From positions 2,170,001-2,234,000 of the forward strand of contig NZ_CP009505.1 in the NCBI RefSeq assembly GCF_000970045.1: DNA of 64,000 bases, given 5' to 3'. Positions 43,116 through 52,813 of this stretch are shown in pieces (positions within the stretch are counted from its first letter, which is position 1; each line of letters opens with the position of its first letter). A model generated the notes under the pieces. It searched no databases. It was not told the origin of the DNA and saw only the letters and a list, made by a program, of their open reading frames with translations. Made by a program: the position numbers and the translations under genes. The DNA is from Methanosarcina sp. MTP4. GTDB taxonomy: Archaea; Halobacteriota; Methanosarcinia; Methanosarcinales; Methanosarcinaceae.

Positions 43116-44333
43116 ATGTTCTGGAGCAAGGACGACATTGTAGGAAGATTGAGTCAGATTCCGCACACACTTGAGGACATCTCAATAGATATCTTCAAGG
43201 GAGTTCCTTCAAAAAATGATTTCCTGCACAGGGTGAACCTTTCGAGAGAAAACTGCCCTGATGCACCGTACGTTTGCAGGAAGTTATACAAAAACGTAAA
43301 CATAGAAAGGGAATTAATGCACCCCTACATGGACGGGGCCCTTTCCAATGAATTTGCTATCCGCCAGACCTCTTATCGCTTTATGCTGCCTTACGACATC
43401 CTCAGAGACGGCATCAGAAAGGAGTACCGGGTCATCCAGCCCGCCGACCTGAAAGCAAGGTTTCCCATGGCTTACGAAAGGCTTCTGGAAATTAAAAATA
43501 AGTCCCTGCTTGATGCAGAGGAGCTTGATTCAGGAAGACTTGATTCAGGAAGACTTGATTCAGGAAGACTTGATTCAGGAAGACTTGATTCAGGAAGACT
43601 TGATTCAGGAAGACTTGATTCAGGAAGACTTGATTCAGGAAGACTTGATTCAGGAAGACTTGATTCGGCTGACTACTACCAGCTTGAGGAAGAAAAAATC
43701 CTCAGTTACACAGGCACCCCTAAAATTATCATTACCGACCACTACCGTTTCCAGGCTTCCTATGATGCAAGCGGAGACCATGTTTTTGCGGACGGGATCG
43801 GAATTGTTCTTGGCGATCCCGGCCTTTACCACTACATCACGGCAGTGCTAAACTGCTCCATATCACGGGCCTTCCCTGAAATCTGGAAACGTGAAAAATT
43901 GAGGACAGACAGCAACCTTTACCCAAAAATGCTTAAGCGATTTCCCATAGCATTCCCGAAAGACGAAAGCACAGAGATCCTGATAAGCACAATCTCCCGC
44001 TACCTGATTTACCTGAACCGGCAAAAATATATTTCAAGCGTCTGCTCCCTGGCATGCTACCAGGAACTCATCGACTTCTACAAAAGAATTGCAGACCTCT
44101 TGATTCTGGACATCTACCTTACAAACGACCTGGACCCGAGATTCATGGAAATCCTCTCCGAAAACATTACCCCCACAGAAGAAGAGTTTGAGTACAGCAG
44201 CAACATGAGCCTCATGATTGCTATGCAGGGCATAAAGAAAAGCATCCTTGATTCCCCCGATTTCCGGAAATGCAAGTTCAACAACGAGTTCACGAATATC
44301 CTGGCTACCATAAAAAACAATGGTGTGTGGTAA
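43116..44333 (+). CDS. Orphan TaqI/Eco57I-like target-recognition domain protein
   Basis: This 405-residue protein resembles only the C-terminal specificity part of type IIG or Eco57I-like restriction-modification enzymes: DISIDIFKGVPSKNDFLHRV at the start, ADLKARFPMAYERLLEIKN, then KIIITDHYRFQASYDASG and FADGIGIVLGDPGLYHYITAVLNCSIS. No SAM motif or NPPY catalytic motif is present. Between residues 136 and 181 it carries nine LDSGR repeats. ATG at 43116 has AGGGG six bases upstream (an ATG at 43101 is also in frame). It may be a leftover of a larger enzyme or a separate specificity subunit; relic sequence lies upstream. Confidence 0.75.
   Translation: MFWSKDDIVGRLSQIPHTLEDISIDIFKGVPSKNDFLHRVNLSRENCPDAPYVCRKLYKNVNIERELMHPYMDGALSNEFAIRQTSYRFMLPYDILRDGIRKEYRVIQPADLKARFPMAYERLLEIKNKSLLDAEELDSGRLDSGRLDSGRLDSGRLDSGRLDSGRLDSGRLDSGRLDSGRLDSADYYQLEEEKILSYTGTPKIIITDHYRFQASYDASGDHVFADGIGIVLGDPGLYHYITAVLNCSISRAFPEIWKREKLRTDSNLYPKMLKRFPIAFPKDESTEILISTISRYLIYLNRQKYISSVCSLACYQELIDFYKRIADLLILDIYLTNDLDPRFMEILSENITPTEEEFEYSSNMSLMIAMQGIKKSILDSPDFRKCKFNNEFTNILATIKNNGVW
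43521..43666 (+). repeat. 15-bp in-frame tandem repeat, 9 units (LDSGR)
   Basis: The unit CTTGATTCAGGAAGA repeats nine times with no change and ends in CTTGATTCGG. The exact 15-bp period keeps the frame, so unit number can vary without loss of the gene. The purity shows recent growth. Confidence 0.95.
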
Positions 44334-44439
44334 GCAAAGTTTGTATTCCGAAATAAGATAAGTTCAGGGAAAAAAGAGAAAGAGGGAAAAATTTCCCATT
44401 TTCAACAAGATTATTTTTCGGACAAAATATTAGAGGCAG

Positions 44440-44655
44440 GATGTCGAAGGCAGGATGTCGAATCAGAGTGCAGGGTTCCACTGGCAGCCTATTCTTCAAG
44501 CATTTTATCCTCAGTGATTTCGGAAAAGGCTGTCCTCTTTGTAGGAGGTGAGAGCCCCGGGAAAAGTCTGAGATCACGAAAAGACTTGAAACCGGGATTT
44601 AACCCGGTCACAAACCATGACCATTTCAAGCGATATAACAGGATTTCTGCGGAGC
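44440..44655 (+). repeat. Dispersed hairpin-family element, copy R3
   Basis: GGGTTCCACTGGCA (44474-44487) is shared with R2, GATTTCGGAAAAGG with R1, then a stem CCTC-TTTGTAG-GAGG (44534-44548) with TGAGAGCCCC. The 3' block has CGGTCACAAACCATGACC, ATTTCAAGCGATATAACAGG and TTTCTGCGGAGCC. The 3' part runs up to the tail of the hybrid kinase gene. Stem sequence differs from R1 while the box is kept, as expected for a selected hairpin. Confidence 0.7.
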
Positions 44656-44684
44656 CGAAACCTCCAACTCCGGTTTTACTATCT

Positions 44685-47378
44685 TCAACAGCACCTGCAC
44701 GTTTCAGCACTACGCTCAACGCATTTGATGAAGGCAATAAGTTTATCCCTGCTCAGGTCCCCTTTTTGCATGACATAAGAAACATTGCTATTGAGCATTT
44801 CTTTTTCCTCGCTTGTGAGGTCTTTTGCGGTGCAGACTATAATCGGGATATCGACCGTGTCCGGATTCCGCTTGAGGGCCTGGATTACGTCAAAGCCGGA
44901 AACCCCTGGCATCATCAGGTCAAGAATAAGGGCATCAGGATGCTCATTTACGGTCTTTTCAATTGCTTCCCTGCCCCCGTATGCACGGGTGACTTCATAA
45001 CCGTTATTTTCAACCATCGAGACCATAAGCTCAACTATTGCGGCCTCGTCGTCAACAACGAGTATTTTCGGGTTTGTTATATCGGTCCTTTCCCTCATGT
45101 GGTCCAGGGAGGAGAGCAGCACGCCTTTTTCAACGGGTTTTACAAGGTGGTCGAATGCACCCCAGAGCATGCTGCATTTCCTATCGTCGTCCATGGAAAT
45201 TACCAGCACAGGAATTTCAGCCGTTGCAGCGTCCTCTTTCAGGTCCTTAAGCACCATCCAGCCGTTCATCTCCGGCATCATGATATCCAGGGTGATCACG
45301 AAAGGTTTCAATTCCTGAGCCAGCAAAAGGGCCTGTTTCCCGCTGGAAGCCTGAGCCACCCGGTAGCCTGCCTCGGTTAATGTGATAACAAGCAGTTCCC
45401 GGGACATTTCGTCGTCTTCGACAACCAGCACCAGCGGTTCGGAACCGAGTGAACCTTCAGGTTCAATAATTTCCGGGATTTTCGAACCTTTTTCAGTCTC
45501 ATCCGCAGCCTTCACCTCAACTTCGCTACCTTCAATACCTGAAAGCCCTGTTTCAGCGGCATTTCCGGAGGTCCCTGTTTCAGCGGCATTTCCGGAGACT
45601 CCATTTTCGGCAGCCCTGATAGACTTTGCACCTTCGTTAGTTCCCCCGTTTACCATCTCATTTCCGGTGCACCTTAGCGGCAATTCGAACATGAATGAGG
45701 AGCCTTTCCCGAGCTCACTTTCCACATGAAGCGAGCCTCCGTGCAGGTCAACAAACTTCCTGACAAGGACGAGCCCGAGGCCCGTGCCTTCATAATGGCG
45801 GTTGGTTGCCGAATCAATCTGTTTAAAGGGCCTGAACAGGTGTTCCATATCCTCTTTTGCAATCCCGATCCCGGTGTCCTCAACCTTTACCCGGACACTG
45901 TCCTCGCATCGAAGAGCCGAGACTTTCACGGACCCTTCATTCGGGGTAAACTTGATTGCATTGCTCACAAGATTGTAGAGGATCTGCTTGAAGCGGACCC
46001 TGTCGGCGCTGATGAAAATGCCCTGTTTCACATCGAATTCTACTGAAATGTTTTTCTTCAGGGAGAGGGGAGTTGTAACAGTTTTGGTGTCGGCAAAGAC
46101 CTCGGGGACAGAGAAGTTCTCAATTTCAAGGTCCATTTTCCCGGCTTCGATTTTCGAGAGGTCTAGGATGTTATTGATCAGCGCAAGGAGGTGTATGCCA
46201 CTGTTGGAAATATTTTTGAGGAAGCGCATATTCTGCTCATCGAGTCCCCCGGTCATGCCTCCGAGCATCAGGTCCGAAAACCCGATGATTGCGGTAAGGG
46301 GAGTCCTCAGTTCATGGCTCATGGTAGCAAGGAATTCACTCTTTGCACGGTTGGCCCCTTCGGCGGCAAACTTTGCCTGGAGCAGTTCTTCTTCTGCTTT
46401 TTTGCGTTCGGAAAGGTCGATGAAACTCTCTACAAAATAAGCGGTCCCCCCGATGGACACGGGCACCACACTCTTCAGGATGGGGACGGGTTCTCCCCTG
46501 GCATTCAGGAGAGAACTTTCAGCCACGTCTGAAGGATGATTCGGGTCAAAGGAAAGACATTTATCTTCTTCTTCCGGAGAAAGAAAACGGTGGCAGATTT
46601 CCCCTAAAAGTTCTTTTTCGGACATCCCGAGAGTGGTCACTGCAACAGGGTTTGCGTCAACTATTTTTTTGCTGGAGGCCTCAATAAGCAAAATACCGCA
46701 GAGGGTATTATCAATTATTGTTTTCAACCTCTCCCTGCTTTCCTGCTCCCACCTTTCGGCTTTTTTGCGGGAGCTTATGTCCCGGGCAACAATCTGGACC
46801 AGTTTTCCATCGTTATGTATAAGGGACGAGCTGACCTCCACGTCAATAAGCTTCCCGTCCGATTTCATGTACTTCATTTCAAAGCATGAAGAACCCTTTT
46901 CGCATGTTACTTTCAGGGCTTCCCGGGCTTCGGGGAGATACTCTCCGGGGACCAGGGACATAAGGGAAACGTTCCCGGTGTCGAACCGGTCAACACCCAG
47001 GACTTCCCTGCCCCTTTCATTGATATCCAGCACCCATTTGCCGTCCGAAATGATGATTGAGTCATTGGACTGTTCGAACAGGGCCCTGTACCTTTCATCT
47101 TTTTCCCTGAGGTTGGCCTCGGCTATCCTGTGAAGGGCAAGGGCATTTTCCGTATCCATCCAGCGTCTCAGGGAAAAAACCCCAAGCCCGAAGGAAAGAT
47201 AAACCGAAAGAGTTAGTAAGCCCCCCAATTCCCACCTGTTAGACTGCTCGACAAACGCCACTACAGATTCAAAAAGGTTATAACTGGAAGCAATTATTGT
47301 AAAGATAAGACCTACAGTCAAAATTAAGAGCAATTCATTTAATGTTTTTGAGAACTGAACTCTGAAAAAACTCTGCAT
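44685..47378 (-). CDS. Membrane-bound hybrid histidine kinase with two receiver domains
   Basis: This 897-residue protein has two N-terminal helices (LLLILTVGLIFTIIASS; ELGGLLTLSVYLSFGLGV), so it senses at or in the membrane. Two PAS domains follow (about 90-210 and 215-330). The kinase core has HisKA with H355 in SHELRTPLT, N box NLVSNAIKF, DTGIGI and GTGLGL. A 60-residue Ser/Thr/Glu/Gly linker with small repeats (ETGTSGNAAETG) leads to two receiver domains (VVEDDEMSREL; LVVDDEAAIVEL with D in LILDLMMPG). It may pass phosphate to the response regulator encoded just upstream. ATG at 47378 has GGGG about eight bases up. Confidence 0.93.
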   Translation of the reverse strand: MQSFFRVQFSKTLNELLLILTVGLIFTIIASSYNLFESVVAFVEQSNRWELGGLLTLSVYLSFGLGVFSLRRWMDTENALALHRIAEANLREKDERYRALFEQSNDSIIISDGKWVLDINERGREVLGVDRFDTGNVSLMSLVPGEYLPEAREALKVTCEKGSSCFEMKYMKSDGKLIDVEVSSSLIHNDGKLVQIVARDISSRKKAERWEQESRERLKTIIDNTLCGILLIEASSKKIVDANPVAVTTLGMSEKELLGEICHRFLSPEEEDKCLSFDPNHPSDVAESSLLNARGEPVPILKSVVPVSIGGTAYFVESFIDLSERKKAEEELLQAKFAAEGANRAKSEFLATMSHELRTPLTAIIGFSDLMLGGMTGGLDEQNMRFLKNISNSGIHLLALINNILDLSKIEAGKMDLEIENFSVPEVFADTKTVTTPLSLKKNISVEFDVKQGIFISADRVRFKQILYNLVSNAIKFTPNEGSVKVSALRCEDSVRVKVEDTGIGIAKEDMEHLFRPFKQIDSATNRHYEGTGLGLVLVRKFVDLHGGSLHVESELGKGSSFMFELPLRCTGNEMVNGGTNEGAKSIRAAENGVSGNAAETGTSGNAAETGLSGIEGSEVEVKAADETEKGSKIPEIIEPEGSLGSEPLVLVVEDDEMSRELLVITLTEAGYRVAQASSGKQALLLAQELKPFVITLDIMMPEMNGWMVLKDLKEDAATAEIPVLVISMDDDRKCSMLWGAFDHLVKPVEKGVLLSSLDHMRERTDITNPKILVVDDEAAIVELMVSMVENNGYEVTRAYGGREAIEKTVNEHPDALILDLMMPGVSGFDVIQALKRNPDTVDIPIIVCTAKDLTSEEKEMLNSNVSYVMQKGDLSRDKLIAFIKCVERSAETCRCC

Positions 47379-47449
47379 CACACAACCCCCACAAAGCAAA
47401 AATCATTCTTTATGGACACTTTTTATCCCTTATCTCAAACAATTCAGTA

Positions 47450-47516
47450 TCGAAGTTTAGTATCGAATTTTAGTATCGAATTTTAGTATCGAATTTTAGT
47501 ATCGAATTTTAGTATC
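47450..47516 (-). repeat. 13-bp tandem repeat across the response-regulator stop codon
   Basis: GAATTTTAGTATC occurs about five times. On the minus strand it reads GATACTAAAATTC, and the gene's last codons (Asp-Thr-Lys-Ile-Arg-Tyr-stop) are made of it. The array continues about 40 bases past the stop (47496-47498). Confidence 0.9.
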
Positions 47517-47876
47517 CGGCAATAACTTTTCCAGCAACAATTTGAACCCTGGAATGTCAATAGGTTTCGAAACATAGCCGTTGCACCCTGCTCTCAGAAA
47601 CTTCTGTTCATCTCCGTACATGGCATGGGCTGTCAGGGCAATAACAGGAATATTCTCAGTTTCCGGATCTTCTTTAAGCCTCTTGAGGACTTCAAGTCCG
47701 TCCATTCCGGGAAGTTGTATATCCAGCAAGATAAGGTCAAAATCACTTTCTTTTACAACTTTCAGAGTTTCAAACCCATCTTCTACCCCTGTATGGCCAT
47801 AACCAAATGATGTCAGTAGGGTTCTGACAAGTTCCATTATCACAGGATTGTCCTCAACTACCAGTATATTATTCAT
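47496..47876 (-). CDS. Single-domain response regulator (CheY-like)
   Basis: This 126-residue receiver domain has no output domain. MNNILVVEDNPVIMELV carries the acidic pocket, DLILLDIQLPGMDGLEVL has the phospho-accepting Asp, and IPVIALTAHAM and GYVSKPID supply the switch Thr and Lys. It lies 117 bases upstream of the hybrid kinase gene in the same direction and is its likely partner. ATG at 47876 fits the family start; no strong Shine-Dalgarno is seen. The last four to six residues are coded by a tandem repeat, so the tail length may vary. Confidence 0.93.
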   Translation of the reverse strand: MNNILVVEDNPVIMELVRTLLTSFGYGHTGVEDGFETLKVVKESDFDLILLDIQLPGMDGLEVLKRLKEDPETENIPVIALTAHAMYGDEQKFLRAGCNGYVSKPIDIPGFKLLLEKLLPDTKIRY

Positions 47877-48381
47877 AAGATGTCGCCATGCCAAAACATT
47901 TTGTTTCCCTTACCGAACCAGAGACATATGAATCAAGAGCCCCTTTCGCAGTTATTCATCCATCAGCCAACATGCCTGGAATATAACATAACATAATTAT
48001 TATTTTAATTAATTATTACTAATATTTTTATAATAGTACTATAAAAACGTTTTGAAATTATATTTTCAACTAAGAGATAAGAATAGATAAATTGAATATC
48101 CAAAATTGTATCCAGTACCCTAGCTACTCCCCCCAAGGCATGATAAAATTTAACAAAGTTAGTAGTTAATTCGAGCTCAAAACATATAAAAATTTTGGCT
48201 CATGTTGGACATCACAGACTATAATAACTAGAGAAATATAAACATAATAATGAAATTACTTCAATATCAAGGAAAAGAAGATCCGGTTATCCAAACCCAA
48301 AAAAGGCAGGGACCTCTAAAACAATAAAAAAATCAGGAGATGAGAATAAATTTTAAAGCGCACCTCCCTGGAACTCATTTT
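47877..48381. other. AT-rich spacer upstream of the response regulator
   Basis: No gene is seen. Several TATA-like runs (for example TTAATTATTACTAATATTTT, about 48006-48025) could serve as the promoter of the two-component genes. Confidence 0.35.
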
Positions 48382-48420
48382 CTTAAATGCTTCTCTTAAA
48401 TGCTTCTCTTAAATGCTTCT
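48382..48420 (-). repeat. 13-bp tandem repeat after the DNase I-like gene
   Basis: CTTAAATGCTTCT is present three times without change. It begins 14 bases past the stop codon of the gene ending at 48435. Confidence 0.9.
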
Positions 48421-48434
48421 CCATGCGCATCTCC

Positions 48435-49514
48435 TTAAAAATCATCTCCAGAGGTGAGGAATTCGGCATAAACGGGGTAGTGATCGGAAACTGCAGTCGT
48501 TTCATCATAAGTAAGGTTATAGGCCAGGTCATACCTGAAAACCCCAACATCTCCGGTGAATTGGGACTCTGCGCCTTCACTTACGATTATCCTGTCATAG
48601 GTATAATCGGTTGCCTTTGTTGTAGTGTCCAGGCTGTTGTTTATCAACCAGTTGTATTCAGGACCGCGAAGGTCGCCCGGGGCGTCCTCATCGTAATATG
48701 AGCCGTCAGCGTTGAGGTCACCCATCAGGATGAAATCATCTTCCTCAGGGTAGGCAGTCCGGGCGTATTCAACGGCCTCGTCAAGGGAGTTTATCTCTTC
48801 TTCAGCCTCGTCAGGATCGGTGTGGACGGTGAGCAGGACAAAACTGAAGTTTTCGCCCGGCAGCTCGAACCCGGCAATATAAGGCTGCCTGTGAAAGGGG
48901 TCAGTACCTTCGGGTTCCGGGTAGGTATGAGGTTCTCCTGCCACCCTGAGCCTGGTGCTGTTATACACGTAGGCATACTGTTCTTTGCTTGTAGTCCTGC
49001 CCAGCCGCTCACTGACCACATATTCGTAGCTTGCCCCCTCACTGTTCACGGCCTCGACAAGCTGAGGGAGAGCAGTCTGGGAACTGTCCCGGATCTCCTG
49101 GACCGCAACGACGTCATAGCTGCGTATGATCTGCGCAAGGACTTCCATAACTTCGGGTTTTGAGGCCTTGGTGACTCCGAATACCTGAATATTAAAAGCC
49201 CCGACCCTTATTGTTTCATCCTGCCCTTCGGCATCCGAAAGGGACCTTGTGGTATAGGGTAGCTCCCCGGTTCCGGCATCACCTGTTTCGCCGCTGTCCT
49301 CTAATTCCCCGACGTCCTCGCCCACAGTGCCATTGGCTCCGTCAACTAGAGCCGGAACCAAGTTTTCCTCCGGGGTCACCGGCAGGGAGGCTTCCGTGTT
49401 GGAAACGTTCCCGATCTCTGTAACAACTTCCTCTGGAGAGCTTATGCACCCTGAAAAAAGTACGATAAGGATTGCAAGAGGAATTACTGTTCTATAGAAT
49501 TTCTTGAAGTCCAT
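48435..49514 (-). CDS. Endonuclease/exonuclease/phosphatase (DNase I-like) lipoprotein
   Basis: This 359-residue protein has a signal helix and lipobox (LFSGC, Cys 23), an acidic linker of about 75 residues, then a DNase I-like fold: IRVGAFNIQVFG, VVAVQEIRDSS (metal-binding Glu), VLLTVHTDPDEAEEEI, FILMGDLNADGSYY (catalytic D and N), YDRIIVSE and AVSDHYPVYAEF (catalytic DH). All key residues are present, so it should cut nucleic acid or phosphoesters outside the cell, perhaps for phosphate or nucleotide scavenging. The gene stands alone. Confidence 0.92.
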   Translation of the reverse strand: MDFKKFYRTVIPLAILIVLFSGCISSPEEVVTEIGNVSNTEASLPVTPEENLVPALVDGANGTVGEDVGELEDSGETGDAGTGELPYTTRSLSDAEGQDETIRVGAFNIQVFGVTKASKPEVMEVLAQIIRSYDVVAVQEIRDSSQTALPQLVEAVNSEGASYEYVVSERLGRTTSKEQYAYVYNSTRLRVAGEPHTYPEPEGTDPFHRQPYIAGFELPGENFSFVLLTVHTDPDEAEEEINSLDEAVEYARTAYPEEDDFILMGDLNADGSYYDEDAPGDLRGPEYNWLINNSLDTTTKATDYTYDRIIVSEGAESQFTGDVGVFRYDLAYNLTYDETTAVSDHYPVYAEFLTSGDDF

Positions 49515-49914
49515 GATATACCTCTATTTCAGGTCATTCAGCCCCGGGCATATGCCGAAGGTCCGAAAGCCTATGAACACATAATAAAAATATTTTTCAA
49601 AAATTGCCTGTTTGCTTTTAAAAAGTAATGCACTATAATAGTTAAGTAAATAAAAATGTGCAGGAAGAATATATTAAATTTATTGCCCTGGTTAAAAAAA
49701 TGCCCAAATGTGTAGTAAAAAAGTAAAGGAAGTCTAAAAACAAGGTGAAAAAACAAAAGATGCAAAAAAGCAAAGAAGCAAAGATGCAATTCATTTTGTT
49801 GCGATTATTCTGTACTTTACTTTCTATCACCCTACTTTTCAATCACTCCACGTTTCATCGAAAAATATATTTAGAAGTTGGGACAGAGTAATAGTACGTA
49901 ATTGGGGAGTATCA

Positions 49915-50346
49915 ATGTCTGAAACCATGCATGAAATAACGCTACGGATAGACAAAGCAATTGAAGCAAAAGACACTGTAACAATACTTTCATATTTCAA
50001 TGAAAACTGTGAAATCTTCCTTTCAGGACAGAAGATTAAGGGGAAAACCGAGGCAAAAAAGTGGACTGAATGGCTCTATAGTTACTTTGCCGAACTTCGG
50101 ATAATCCCTGAAAACGGATTTGTCGGAGGTAGCCTGTTTTTCAGGAAATTCACCCTAAAGGCAATACTCCACGATGGCAGTGAAATCTTATCAAAGCAGG
50201 CTGGAGTACTGGAATTTTCTGACCAGAAAATAAAGAGTCTCAGGCTCGACTTCGACCGAGCTGACTTTGATAGGCTTGACTTAGCATATGCGCTTACAAA
50301 GGCCCCCGGGGGCAAAAAAGAATTAAAGGTGGCGATTGAAAAATAG
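49915..50346 (+). CDS. NTF2-like (SnoaL-type) protein
   Basis: This 143-residue soluble protein has the NTF2-like cone fold pattern: MHEITLRIDKAIEAKDTVTILSYFNENCEIFL, then GKTEAKKWTEWL and strands FFRKFTLKAILHDG and AGVLEFSDQKIKSLRLDFDR. Such proteins bind small hydrophobic ligands or act as isomerases; no catalytic residues can be named. GGGGAG lies eight bases before the ATG. It converges with the kinase gene that follows. Confidence 0.75.
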   Translation: MSETMHEITLRIDKAIEAKDTVTILSYFNENCEIFLSGQKIKGKTEAKKWTEWLYSYFAELRIIPENGFVGGSLFFRKFTLKAILHDGSEILSKQAGVLEFSDQKIKSLRLDFDRADFDRLDLAYALTKAPGGKKELKVAIEK

Positions 50347-50379
50347 AACTCGAGGGTTTAGGGAGGGGATCTCGCAGGT

Positions 50380-52506
50380 TTAAACTTCCGACATCAGTCT
50401 CCGGTTGCTCCCCTGAAGTTCGTTCCTGAACCTGATAATAAACTTTGTGCCTGCTTCTCTTTCCATCTCAATAGTACCTTCTATCTGGTCCACCAGCGCA
50501 TTCACAAGCTGCAAACCCAGAGTCTCCGGGTTTCTGAAATCAATTCCCTCCGGAAAACCCTTCCCATTATCTGAAAAAACAAGCATGAAGCGGTCATATA
50601 TTCCGGAGCTGTTTAGAAAGTTTGCACTGACCCTGGCTTTGTCTGACTTTTCATCCCCACCGATTCCCTCCCTGAGCAGTGTGATATGGATTTCTCCCAG
50701 GGTCCCTGCCCTAAAAGCATACTTAAGAGAATTGGTAAACAGTTCATTGATAATGATTCCCAGTGCAATTACCGTATCAACTCCGAGGACTACCCTTTCT
50801 ACGTCCAGATGCAGACGGATCTCAGAGCTCCCCACGTTATATGACCTGAGGAGGTCCGCGATCAATTTACGAATGTAGGAGCTAAAATCTAGGTAGTCCA
50901 GGTCGCCGGACTCGTACAACTCTTCGTGGATGAGGGACATTGACACGATGCGGTTTTCACTTTCCCGGAAAGCCTCAACAACTTTCTCATCGCTGAATTT
51001 TTCCGCCTGAAGGTCCAGGAGGGAAGAGACGATTTGCAGGTTGTTCTTGATCCTGTGATTTATCTCCTTTTTCCGGAGCTGCTCTGCTTTCGCAAGAGCT
51101 TCCTCCGCAACTTTCCTCTCGGTGATGTCAATGACCACGCCCTGTAAAAGAGTGGCATTGCCCTCCGCATCCCTCTGGATAAAAGTCCTTTCGTCAACCC
51201 AGCGCAGTGCCCCTTCTTTTGTGAATATCCGGTACTCCATCTTGAAACTTTCATACCCTTCCTCAATGCAGCGGTCGAGATCGGCACAGACCCTGTCAAT
51301 ATCTTCCCTGTGGATTATGTTCCCGTAAAGAAACTTTCCGGAGGTGAAGTCCTCAACCGAGTACCCGAACTGGGACACGTTTTCGGATACGAATTCCGAA
51401 GGCCAGTTTTCCTCATTTCGCCAGACAAAGACCACGGCAGGGCTGTTGTTGATAACGGTCCAGAGGACTTTCTGCACTTCAAGGGCCACCCTCAGAGCTT
51501 CCCTGTTCTCCCTCAGCTCGCTGATGTCCACCATTATCCCCAGGTGCTCCGAGTCCTCACCCAAAATGGTTCCTGCATTTTTACTGTAAAATCCCGGAAG
51601 TTCTTTTTGAAGCACTTCTTCCAGTTCAGGTAGGGAATGCCCCGGAATTGATTCCCTTGAAAAGTCCGCTACATGCCGGGAAAAAAGGTCGTTGGAACCC
51701 CCGGAGACTCCGTTCCGGTCCCGGAAAAAAATCGGGGAGGGAATGATCTCAAGCAGGGTCTCAAGAAATAGTATCCTGCTCCGGAGCTTCCGGTCAAACT
51801 TCCCATATTCGAGAATTTTAGTTAGCAGGGTAAGGACAGCCACCATGAAGTGTACATCTTCCGGGGTAAACTCCCTTTGCTTTCTACTGTACAGGGTTAT
51901 CACTCGGGGGGATGCGCCCTGAATTTTGAAGGGAACGCTGATCCCTCCGGCAAACTCATGATCTGCAGGAGGCTGCGCAGTGGTTGAGGAGTGGATTGTT
52001 TGAGGAAACTTTAGAATTTCGCAGGATTCGACTTCAAGGACAGAGGCAACCATAGCTGCGGTCTTATCCAGCAGAGTCTGGTGGCCTGCTGATGAAAGAG
52101 ACAGTTCCCCCAACCTGGAAAGAACTCGCTGCTGGTGTTCTTGCAGACGCGGCTTTTCTTCGTCCGGTTTCCGGGAACTGAGATTTATCCCGTGGATGTG
52201 GACGAATTCCTCATCAAAAGGCTTGAACATGAGTGAGTATTCCTTTTCCCCTCCTTTTACAACTAAATTCCGGGGCTCCCTTTCCCGGAGGACTTTTCGG
52301 GCAAAACATGCAATATTTTCAGGAAGTGCATCTCCTGTACGGATACCCCAGATCTCAAGCAAAGGAGTACCTGCCTCGTTCGCATAGAGCACCTTCCCGT
52401 CTTTTCCCACCCTGAATATGGGCTCAGGGCTGGTTGAGAGGAGCTGCTTCATCCAGGAAAATTCATCCACGTCAGCCTTCGCTGCACCAAAGTTAATACT
52501 GAACAC
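50380..52506 (-). CDS. Cytoplasmic sensor histidine kinase, multi-PAS, HisKA_2
   Basis: This 708-residue kinase has no membrane helix. Its N-terminal PAS (about 20-105) and GAF-like region (about 130-240) match the kinase at 35373, followed by a short PAS-like part (LFLETLLEIIPSPIFFRD) and a full PAS/PAC domain (VLWTVINNSPAVVFVWR to ITERKVAEEAL, about 355-470). The phosphoacceptor is H484 in INHRIKNNLQ. The HATPase has NELFTNSLKYAF, DNGKGFPEG and GLQLV. The two kinases are clear paralogues that differ in PAS number. No response regulator is directly adjacent. Confidence 0.93.
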   Translation of the reverse strand: MFSINFGAAKADVDEFSWMKQLLSTSPEPIFRVGKDGKVLYANEAGTPLLEIWGIRTGDALPENIACFARKVLREREPRNLVVKGGEKEYSLMFKPFDEEFVHIHGINLSSRKPDEEKPRLQEHQQRVLSRLGELSLSSAGHQTLLDKTAAMVASVLEVESCEILKFPQTIHSSTTAQPPADHEFAGGISVPFKIQGASPRVITLYSRKQREFTPEDVHFMVAVLTLLTKILEYGKFDRKLRSRILFLETLLEIIPSPIFFRDRNGVSGGSNDLFSRHVADFSRESIPGHSLPELEEVLQKELPGFYSKNAGTILGEDSEHLGIMVDISELRENREALRVALEVQKVLWTVINNSPAVVFVWRNEENWPSEFVSENVSQFGYSVEDFTSGKFLYGNIIHREDIDRVCADLDRCIEEGYESFKMEYRIFTKEGALRWVDERTFIQRDAEGNATLLQGVVIDITERKVAEEALAKAEQLRKKEINHRIKNNLQIVSSLLDLQAEKFSDEKVVEAFRESENRIVSMSLIHEELYESGDLDYLDFSSYIRKLIADLLRSYNVGSSEIRLHLDVERVVLGVDTVIALGIIINELFTNSLKYAFRAGTLGEIHITLLREGIGGDEKSDKARVSANFLNSSGIYDRFMLVFSDNGKGFPEGIDFRNPETLGLQLVNALVDQIEGTIEMEREAGTKFIIRFRNELQGSNRRLMSEV

Positions 52507-52813
52507 TTCCCCTTCATGTCAAATTATTTTTGTCACCCGTATGATATTGGCAATTCAGTATGATATTGGCAGTTCAGTACAAAAAATATTGCATTAATCG
52601 CAAATTTATTGATTATGTGAATATGTTTAATGAATGAAAAATTAAAAAATGTTTCGAACAAATAATAGGACAGGAATTTAAAACTAAGAGAACTCTGCAT
52701 ATTCTTTTTATTAAATCTCCTGACCCGAAAATTGCCTGAAATAGTAGAATAATTTTTTATTGGTTACTTCCCATCTGTACTCAGGAAGAAAAACTCTGAA
52801 AACATAAGGTGGG
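52507..52813. other. Spacer, nothing clear
   Basis: AT-rich DNA with a doubled ATGATATTGGCAATTCAGTA-like segment (52540-52580). TATA-like TCTTTTTATTAAATC lies at about 52703-52717. No gene is seen. Confidence 0.35.
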
